NCBI GenBank assembly: GCA_028565635.1 | Contig: JAOXYB010040195.1 | Location: 1-13,137 of the forward strand | DNA: 13,137 nt | Source of the DNA: Phoronis ovalis | Lineage: Eukaryota; Phoronida; Phoronidae | Direction: 5' to 3' | In this document: positions 7,182 to 13,137 of the stretch, piece after piece | Layout of the letters: every line of letters begins with the position of its first letter | Position numbering within the stretch: position 1 is the first letter of the stretch | The notes under the pieces: model-generated | Databases searched by the model: none | What the model was told of the DNA's origin: nothing | The model's input: only the letters and a program-made list of their open reading frames with translations | Position numbers and translations under genes: made by a program

Positions 7182-7526
7182 ATGATTATTTGCAAAAAAG
7201 ACGCTGCCTTTCACAATCAAAATTCACTTATAAACGAAACTTATAAACAATTTTCCTCATCATATTTTTGGCACTGTAACAATCTAATTTTTTTGGTTGG
7301 TATTAATGAATTTTTAAACAATTTTAAGTATGAAAAGTGTTTGGATAATGTTGCTAAAAATAACAAGGATCTTTCAGTTTTAGAAGATCAGCAAATAATC
7401 AAATTGTTTGTTATTATGTGTCTGAAGTTTGACATTAATTTAAAGACAAATAAACTAGTTTTATTAGTCCCAGCTACGGTGAAAAATACAAGGATATTTT
7501 TGTTAGAATTAGAAATATTTTTTTAA
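7182..7526 (+). CDS. Hypothetical ORF, 114 codons
   Basis: An ATG-to-TAA frame, unusually long for DNA this AT-rich. It begins MIICKKDAAFHNQNSLINE and is rich in Asn, Lys, Phe, Leu and Ile. It contains CLDNVAKNNKDLSVLEDQQI, a plausible polar helix segment, but no motif I can name. A possible phase-0 donor, ACG|GTGAAA, lies at 7479. Codon choice follows the local AT bias, so coding status is uncertain. It may be a lineage-specific gene, part of a decayed element, or chance. Confidence 0.22.
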   Translation: MIICKKDAAFHNQNSLINETYKQFSSSYFWHCNNLIFLVGINEFLNNFKYEKCLDNVAKNNKDLSVLEDQQIIKLFVIMCLKFDINLKTNKLVLLVPATVKNTRIFLLELEIFF

Positions 7527-7750
7527 CATTAAAATTACCAATATCGCAGAATTTTAAGAATTAAAAATTTCGACTACACTGCATAAAATTGTGTCTGGTT
7601 TTCTCACAGTCCTTTCTATAGTTACCCGTTCATACATATTAAATAATTATGTTGCAACTGTGCTATTTGAACGAAACAGAAATTTAGCCTTTACAAGCAG
7701 AATGTTTCACTGCAGTTACGTTAATATTTTTAATTTAACTTGTTGATAAA

Positions 7751-7932
7751 AGGAAAAACGCGTCTAAAAATAATATGTAAATAATACCGTAAAAAATTTG
7801 TGTTGGATTTATTTGTTACATGTATAATTTCTAGATATATTGCGTTACTTTGTTGTTGCAGAAAAAAATTGGAAACAAATCATATATTTCTCCATAAAAT
7901 AAAATATTATATTTATGTAGGACCAATATATG
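7751..7932. repeat. Direct repeat copy A
   Basis: This segment aligns with copy B at 9168-9331 through GGATTTATTTGTTA, TATTGCGTTA, GCAGAAAAAAA and GAAACAAATC, and on to GGA-CAAT-like sequence at the right. Small gaps separate the conserved blocks. Both copies include an acceptor-like TTGCAG. They flank about 1.2 kb. Confidence 0.7.
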
Positions 7933-8031
7933 CTCTCAGTAACTGTGTTAGTTGAAGGCTTAAATAAAAATACTTAATTATTAAAAATTAATATTTTAAG
8001 GTATATTTGTATTTTATATATTTATTTTCAG

Positions 8032-8166
8032 CCAACTTTAAAAAGCGCGATTAAGGACCACGCTAGGCAGACAAAAGATAGAAATATTGATGGTAAATGC
8101 GCCAAATCTAAATTATATAAAAGCGATATTTACGTACATAAGACGCGTATTTCAAACTTGACATAA
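8032..8166 (+). CDS. Candidate exon: acceptor-led 44-codon frame to stop
   Basis: A strong acceptor (TATATATTTATTTTCAG, ending 8031) is followed in phase 0 by 44 codons and TAA at 8164-8166. The peptide begins PTLKSAIKDHARQTKDRNID and ends YVHKTRISNLT. It is very basic and polar, in sharp contrast to the hydrophobic translation just upstream of the acceptor in the same frame. GC and CpG rise at the boundary (AGCGCG, ACGCTAGG, ACGCG), which supports a real exon edge. An internal donor-like GATG|GTAAAT at 8092 would give a 61-base exon instead. It lies between the two direct repeats, so it may belong to a mobile element. No family is recognised. Confidence 0.3.
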   Translation, partial: PTLKSAIKDHARQTKDRNIDGKCAKSKLYKSDIYVHKTRISNLT

Positions 8167-8379
8167 ATAACTGAAGGTAATATGTCCTATATTATAATTT
8201 CTGAAGAATGCTCGACTTTTTATGTGAAATATAGCATTTTAGAGATTTAGAGAAATTATATATCCACTTTATTTCACTGATAATGTTTATATTCTGAAAT
8301 CTGACAATTTAATTAATGTTTGAGAAAAGAAATCTGTTCGAAATCTTTGAAATTATACCTAGATAAATCAAAGATGGCC

Positions 8380-8860
8380 GTCATTTCCGTCCTGGTTGAA
8401 TTCAGAGATGTTATAATAATTTATATGGGACCGCATGATCGTTACAAAATTCGTGGAAAAGGGGGTGTTATTTTAAAAAAAAAATCATGGTCCTCGAAAC
8501 TGGAAAACATAGTAGATTTTTTAGAAAAGGACTCCTTGAAAAAATCAATAATAGGTTATAAAATCGAGGTAATCATGATCAGATTCGTATTATAAACGAG
8601 TAAAAAAGTACGGGGAAAACTTTGTAGCACGTAGAAAGGGTATACATTTGTTTTTGACTCCTTGAAAACCTAAAAAAGGGATTTTTTTTCAGTGCAAAAT
8701 ATCCTTGTTTTCGCGAAAATAGGGGTACTAAATTAAGGAAAAATCAGCGTTTAGGGGGTCATTTTTAAAATGCATAACTGTTATGTGCTACGCCTTTTTG
8801 TTGGAGTGCGGGGACCGGGGCAGCAGTACGGGGACCGGGGCAGCAAATAGGCTAAATACG
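8380..8860 (+). repeat. Degenerate interspersed-repeat block
   Basis: The block carries loosely periodic phrases (GGAAAAGGGGG, CTCCTTGAAAA, CTAAAAAAGGGATTTT, AAATAGGGGTAC) and ends in a G-rich tail. This recalls the texture of the block at 3190-3900, whose - strand end is also GGAGTGG followed by G-rich sequence and AGCACATA. The 91-codon open frame at 8320-8595 starts at TTG and falls partly in this block, so I do not call it a gene. Confidence 0.35.
8809..8848. repeat. 20-bp GC-rich tandem pair
   Basis: CGGGGACCGGGGCAGCA occurs twice, at 8809-8825 and 8829-8845, spaced so that the unit is 20 bases. It is the most GC-rich point of the window and forms the tail of the repeat block before it. 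Confidence 0.9.
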
Positions 8861-9167
8861 AAATAAAAGTTGTATGGTATAACTCAGTCACAAAGTAGGT
8901 GTAATTTTTGTGGAGAACATTGTAATTACAAATACTGTATGACCTTTTTTGAGCACGTACCATGTTTCAATGTTTATTCTGCTCTCTAAGAAAATTAAAT
9001 TCAGCTATTATTTATGAGTATCCTTTCACTGTCAATATTATTGGGATTATTAGAAAAATACAACATAAAAATTAACGTTTAAATATTAAATTTAATATTT
9101 TAAATACATTTTATTTCAAATATCTGTAGGATAAAATTTTAAAAAAACGAGAAATAAAAACAAAGCT
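8861..9167. other. Stretch with no supportable gene
   Basis: AT-rich, mostly A- and T-run sequence. The 60-codon open frame at 8963-8781 on - crosses the GC-rich tandem and has no support. Confidence 0.6.
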
Positions 9168-9331
9168 AGGAAACAAAAAAATTAAAACAATATGTAAAAG
9201 GTACTGCAATAAGTAAATATTGGATTTATTTGTTATAATTTCTATATATATTGCGTTATTTTTGCAGAAAAAAAATTAGAAACAAATCGCATAATTCTCC
9301 ACAAAATATCATTTTTCGGGATCAATGTTCA
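9168..9331. repeat. Direct repeat copy B
   Basis: Second copy of the repeat at 7751-7932, in the same orientation. It is shorter by a few small gaps: the ATG-containing insert after TTTGTTA and the extra TTGTTG before GCAG in copy A are missing here. Confidence 0.7.
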
Positions 9332-10590
9332 CTTTAATTATACATCATTTTGGCACTGGAATTATATATTGATGTCCTGAATATAATATGCAGTATATGC
9401 AATATAGTGTTGTTGGAAACACTGAATTTTACCCCAAAAAAATGGTCTGATTTTCAAGGTTACGATCTCAAAACTTTGAGATAACCCGCTGGGTTGAGGT
9501 ACTAATTTTAAGTCGTATGGGTACAATCGTTATCACAATGGCCAGAGGTTTGTGCGACATAACTAGATTTTAGTGTCAGAAGTTAAACAGATTTCATAAA
9601 TATTAAAGACGAGGTAAAAGGGTCAAAGAACACTATTTAAAGTTGTTAAATAAAAACGAAGAATAAGAAAATTCTGTGGAATTAGTTTCTTAAAAATATA
9701 AATGCTGCTTTAAGAATTTCAACACTGTAAAAGGATTCATAAAATGCATTAACTAAAATGAAAAGGTCAAACAATAAAGCATTTTTGTGATGGCAATTAT
9801 ATATGCCTTTGCAAATTTATTCTAAAAGTGTTATATTAAATATATTTTCTATTTGCATACTATATGATATTCCCAATTTTAATTAAGATAAAAATTAGAC
9901 CTGCATGTAAAGGTATAAACTACGTAGCATGTATTTTTATAGGCTTGCAAATGGCTGACATATTTCATTTTTCAATGTATTTGATAGCATTACTATCATT
10001 TATTATATCGTGCTGTTGACTGAGTTTCTTAAATCATGCACTGGTTTTAACTGTAGGCCTACAGTAAGTAACGTTCATTTTATGCTGAAGCTGAGCTTTT
10101 TTAACTCAGATCGCAGATTCCATACCTCTGTGCTGACATGTAAGCATTTTGCGAACTATGATTCTATTTTAAGCAACTTTTAAAAGCGTAAAAAAATATT
10201 TTCTTAACTATATTTATGATTATTAGAATGTAAAAATGCAACAGTTTTAATTATCATTCGTTAGTAAGTATATAATGAATTTGCTTATAAAAATTAGTAT
10301 TGCTTGTGCTTTGTTCGTATGAATCATAATCTTTTTTACGTTACATAATTGAAGTGCGCAGAATATAAGTATGCGGATATTTTTTTTTAATAAATTAGGG
10401 TAATGCCTGACACTTTGCAAACATCTTGTAATGTTTTGTATATCATGCTTGGGCAAATTTTATGACGTTACACTAACAAGATATTATGAAGTTCTGATTC
10501 ACTAGTACTTTCACTTGTTTACAAGTAATTAAATCTGAAATATTACCATTGCATGTACTGTGAACTTGAGTTGTTATGACCGTCAGTTAA
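9332..10590. other. Stretch with no supportable gene
   Basis: AT-rich, stop-dense DNA. A perfect 8-bp inverted pair with a 2-base loop, ATCTCAAA-AC-TTTGAGAT, lies at 9465-9482 in a slightly more complex stretch (9420-9560) that may be a repeat fragment. The 69-codon open frame at 10456-10247 on - is unsupported. Confidence 0.55.
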
Positions 10591-10594
10591 TGAA

Positions 10595-11191
10595 ATTTTA
10601 CGTGTAAAAATTCAGCATGGCGGGCTTTTTCTAATCAAGGAACGGCCATTTTTGTTTTTTTGAGGTAATACAGTTCGGGGGCATGAATTAAATGTGGCGA
10701 CGGAGAAAAGTGAGTGAGAATCAGCTTGCCCTTATATTTTTGTTTAATTCCAAAGAATTACGTCCGAATAAAATTGAACTCATTATCCTGACGACGTTAT
10801 TTGTATAAGAGTAGAAATTAATCTAAAACTGTCAAAACCGTAAGTCTTCAAAAATAAAAAGAAATTTTTGAATTTGCTTTTAAACATTTTTTGGGAGATA
10901 TTTAATGCTTCGTTTCATGGTGAAAAAGAAACCTTTTCTTTGCAAATATGAAGAGAAACCAAGCATTTCTGGTACAAACTAAATTGAAAACTCGTTCAAC
11001 TTCAAGTTGATTTCAATATGGCGACCTTAGAGTCGGCTTAGACGATGTCGGATGATGGGTCTGACCTACATCTTTCACCCTGGCCGTCACTGTATAGTTT
11101 TCATAAAATTATTTTACACCGAATTGTACATAATGCTGTATGGTTACTTAAAGTGTTGGTTGTGTTCCGAAATGGCAACGTAATATGGTAA
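10595..11191 (+). promoter_or_regulatory. Possible promoter-like patch with YY1-type sites
   Basis: CpG rises again here. ATGGCGGG (10618-10625), CGGCCATTTTTG (10643-10654) and ATATGGCGACC (11017-11027) resemble the YY1 core AANATGGCGGC in both orientations, a motif common around animal start sites. Two short ATG frames occur: ATG at 10692, giving MWRRRK up to a donor-like AAAA|GTGAGT at 10710; and ATG at 11045, a 48-codon frame starting MSDDGSDLHLSPWPS and ending at 11191. Neither is recognised. The patch could be an alternative upstream promoter for the GTPBP2-like gene. Confidence 0.2.
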
Positions 11192-11900
11192 TTTTTTTGG
11201 GCATTATTTCCTGGTCTCAGTTGATTTATTCAGTTACCCGTGTTATTACAAGTTGATGTTTCGTTTGTGCAACTATGCACACACCAGGGGAATTAATTAT
11301 ACTTCGTTATTTTTATACTTTATACAATGCTTTAGCGTATAAATATTAATTTCACTTTATAAACATTTTGTTCTTACAAAATAAATTCATACCACAATAA
11401 TAACACTTAATACCAGCACTGAGTCCTCAATGGTGCTGGACGTTTGCGTATAATTTAGTTTTTTTTTTCTGTTTCAACAACTTCTCTTTTGTTCTCTTAC
11501 CTCTTGAAATGCTATACAACAGAAATTCTATAATTTGGTTGGTGAACATCCGTAGTCTGTGACTTCGCTTCCACAATATAAGAGTGCGTTAATGTATTAT
11601 ATTCAAAGCATTTTAAATATGGCCGTTTAAATATACTATCGCAGTACGGGTCAAGGCCTTATTTAACGCCACCTATGGGGTAATCGGAAATACCCCCTGC
11701 AAACAAATTATGGTGTGGCGTGGAAATAGCTTATTATAATACGTTGGTAAATTAAGATGCGCACTTGAATAACACCAATATTTCTAAGTCAAAGGTAAAC
11801 ATGTCGATAATTATTTCTCTTTACTTGGTATAATTTCAAATACAGAAAGCCCGAGTAAAAGCAACCAAACATTTTATATTTAGTCACTTCGTTGTTGTCT
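11192..11900. other. Upstream flank with no supportable gene
   Basis: AT-rich with a pyrimidine-rich stretch at 11459-11512. On the - strand, AAGAG|GTAAGA near 11500 ends a short open frame but lacks other support. Nothing else is seen. Confidence 0.5.
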
Positions 11901-11932
11901 CGTTTCAGTTGATAACATCCGGGCACTTGCCC

Positions 11933-11940
11933 TGATGCAA
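11933..11940 (+). promoter_or_regulatory. C/EBP-ATF-like element, TGATGCAA
   Basis: TGATGCAA matches the core of the C/EBP-ATF response element (TGATGxAAx) used by ATF4 in the integrated stress response. It is 122 bases upstream of the GTPBP2-like start codon and overlaps the ATG of the first upstream ORF, so it could be promoter or leader. An 8-base match alone can be chance. Confidence 0.3.
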
Positions 11941-11976
11941 GTCTGTGCAATTCGACAGGTCTTCTGTTTGTTGTGA
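11935..11976 (+). other. Upstream ORF 1 of the GTPBP2-like leader (13 codons)
   Basis: ATG at 11935 opens 13 codons ending at TGA 11974-11976, all before the main start. Whether it is transcribed depends on the unknown transcription start. An acceptor-like TCGTTTCAG (11900-11908) just upstream could mark the 5' edge of a leader exon. Confidence 0.3.
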
Positions 11977-12027
11977 AACTTTGCTTGTAAATAAGCTGAA
12001 ATTGCGCATTAGATCATTACAAGCAAC

Positions 12028-12054
12028 ATGAAGAAACATCCATTACGTTTTTAA
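12028..12054 (+). other. Upstream ORF 2 of the GTPBP2-like leader (8 codons)
   Basis: ATGAAGAAACATCC... reads MKKHPLRF followed by TAA at 12052-12054, only 8 bases before the main ATG at 12063. It has A at -3 and A at +4. A short uORF this close is expected to limit or regulate reinitiation. It is in the +1 frame relative to the main ORF. Confidence 0.45.
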
Positions 12055-12062
12055 ATTACAAC

Positions 12063-12134
12063 ATGGAATCGATGATCAGTTTATTTGGACCGGACACGAA
12101 CAGCAGTGTTATGCCGAATTGCTTTCCTCCGGAG
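12063..12134 (+). CDS. GTPBP2: GTPBP2-like GTP-binding protein, exon 1 (partial gene)
   Basis: ATG at 12063 opens 24 codons ending in GAG|GTATAA, phase 0. The peptide MESMISLFGPD resembles the vertebrate GTPBP2 start (M-D/E-S-x-V/I-S-x-LFG), and its end, FPPE, matches the PPE that precedes the conserved GNIEYK segment, found here in the next exon. GTPBP2 is a cytosolic translational GTPase of the GTPBP1/HBS1-like group, linked in mouse to rescue of stalled ribosomes. The GTPase domain would be encoded downstream of the window. The start has A at -3 and G at +4, and an in-frame TGA at 11997-11999 rules out a longer N-terminus within this exon. Exon 1 lacks the long Gly-rich stretch seen in vertebrate GTPBP2, so the N-terminus is much shorter. 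Confidence 0.82.
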
Positions 12135-13007
12135 GTATAAACTAGCCTATAATTTTATAATGTAATATTAATAGGTTATAAACAAAGTTTATATTACTTT
12201 TTCCATCAAGAAAGATGCTAATTTAAATAGCTGGTACTTTGTCGACATATATGCTACTGATATGTTTGTTTGGCAGAGCCCCGGGGGGAAAACAAATAAA
12301 TTACAAATATACATAGCCTTGCCCTTAGCTTTAATTTTGAGAAATGTAGCCGACTGATCTGACATATGACATATGATGTGTCAGCAGCTGCAGTTTAAAT
12401 TCAAACAATTATTATATGTAAAGTATTAAATGTAAATCATCATTAAGAGGACAGAAAGATATTTTAAGAAACTATGTTTTTATCCCAAACCAAGTGAGGA
12501 ATACATAGTTAAAGTAGGAGTTGTAGTAGTAACCGGGGTAACAAAATAAAATAAAGCTTTCAGCAAGCATTTTGTTTTCGAAATGTAATTTTGTAGTATT
12601 TTATATGATATGTGGTATTAACTGTAGTCTGTAGTATGCATGACCTAGACCAGTAGGGTATGATATAGTGGACCACAGTCAGCTGGCAAGTATATAAACA
12701 TAATACTATCAATGTACTATCAAATGTTGCCTCCTGTGTCATATATATTTTGCAGTCCTGAAACACGATCTGGACTGCTCCGCTTCAACTCTGTTCACAC
12801 CTTTACAGGACTTTCTTTTATAAAAAATTATGTATATATTATATCTATAGATAGTATATTATATTTATATTATAACACTTTCTCGACAGCTGACTGTAGA
12901 GTGGACTATATTAACTGGTGCAATTAGTATACACAAATGTTAATAGTTCACAGAATAGCTGATTGACGTTTTTATTAAAATAATATTGTTGTTATTTTTT
13001 CATGTAG
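12135..13007 (+). other. Intron 1 of the GTPBP2-like gene
   Basis: 873 bases from GTATAA to TTTTTTCATGTAG. It contains an AT-rich, self-complementary tract (about 12815-12880), a palindromic CTGACA...TGTCAG at about 12359-12382, and a slightly GC-richer patch after an acceptor-like TATATATTTTGCAG (12742-12755). That patch lacks a good donor, so I do not call it an exon. The open frames on both strands here (12560-12766 -, 12712-12927 +) are incidental. Confidence 0.8.
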
Positions 13008-13034
13008 GTTGAAGAAGGCAACATAGAGTATAAG
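13008..13034 (+). CDS. GTPBP2: GTPBP2-like GTP-binding protein, 27-base micro-exon 2
   Basis: After the acceptor CATGTAG (13001-13007), nine codons read VEEGNIEYK and end at AAG|GTACAG. Joined after exon 1 this gives FPPE-VEEGNIEYK, matching the conserved PPEAE-(D/E)-GNIEYK segment of GTPBP2. In the family LKLVNP follows, but read-through here gives an unrelated peptide and a stop, which confirms that an intron must begin at 13035. Both exon edges are phase 0. At 27 bases it is a micro-exon. Confidence 0.82.
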
Positions 13035-13137
13035 GTACAGTTTGAACAAAATATAAAATGTTAAAGTTGGGGTCCCAGAATCTTGGCTAAAATGTGTTTC
13101 TGCTAATCAATCTTCTATAACAGAAGTTCAATAAATC
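13035..13137 (+). other. Intron 2 of the GTPBP2-like gene, running off the window
   Basis: It begins GTACAG after AAG at 13032-13034. No acceptor followed by the expected LKLVNP-coding sequence occurs before the window ends, so exon 3 lies beyond it. Confidence 0.75.

Noticed and set aside
8320-8595. 91-codon + strand open frame
   Set aside because: It starts at TTG and runs into degenerate repeat sequence with periodic phrases.
11500-11590. - strand frame MFTNQIIEF... ending at AAGAG|GTAAGA
   Set aside because: Only 16 codons after the ATG, with no promoter signal and no recognisable sequence.
12712-12927. 71-codon + strand open frame inside GTPBP2-like intron 1
   Set aside because: It is entirely intronic, with no good donor after the GC-richer patch. 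Exon 1 and the micro-exon already join in phase to give the conserved sequence.

Overview
This is eukaryotic, intron-bearing DNA from an invertebrate animal. It is AT-rich, with long non-coding stretches, homopolymer runs, degenerate repeats and GT-AG-flanked short exons. There is no prokaryotic gene layout, rRNA, recognisable tRNA or CRISPR. Base composition, intron style and repeat texture suggest a lophotrochozoan such as a mollusc. That is inference, because only one gene is recognised by homology.

The one firm gene lies at the right edge on the + strand. It is the 5' end of a GTPBP2-like translational GTPase gene: a 24-codon first exon (12063-12134), an 873-base intron, a 27-base micro-exon (13008-13034), then an intron running off the window. 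Its start has a good Kozak context and an in-frame stop 64 bases upstream. Two short upstream ORFs and a C/EBP-ATF-like site lie just 5' of it.

The second best gene signal is on the - strand near 4.6 kb. It is an ATG-initiated 38-codon exon (4607 down to 4494) ending at a consensus donor. It encodes a basic, acid-poor, presequence-like N-terminus and has a perfect TGACGTCA site 38 bases upstream. The region above it (about 4.6-5.7 kb) keeps more CpG than the rest and holds a duplicated block with CACGTG boxes, so it looks like a promoter region. The family is not recognised and later exons were not found with confidence.

Between these, the + strand holds several unassigned coding candidates of low confidence: an open frame at 5349-5738; a tandem TATATAAG promoter-like pair at 6346-6363 followed by an ATG exon-like segment (6390-6446); a 114-codon ORF (7182-7526); and an acceptor-led 44-codon frame (8032-8166). 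They could be pieces of one small gene, separate lineage-specific genes, or chance. None resembles a family I can name.

The rest is repeats and featureless DNA: a probable hAT-type transposon end at 93-110, short tandem duplications (433-480, 1895-1916, 2651-2750), an inverted repeat (2571-2696), two degenerate interspersed-repeat blocks (about 3190-3900 and 8380-8860), and a diverged direct-repeat pair (about 7751-7932 and 9168-9331) flanking 1.2 kb. I see no clearly new biological system. The best leads are the - strand exon with its CRE, the GTPBP2 leader architecture, and the repeat-flanked segment at 7.75-9.33 kb.
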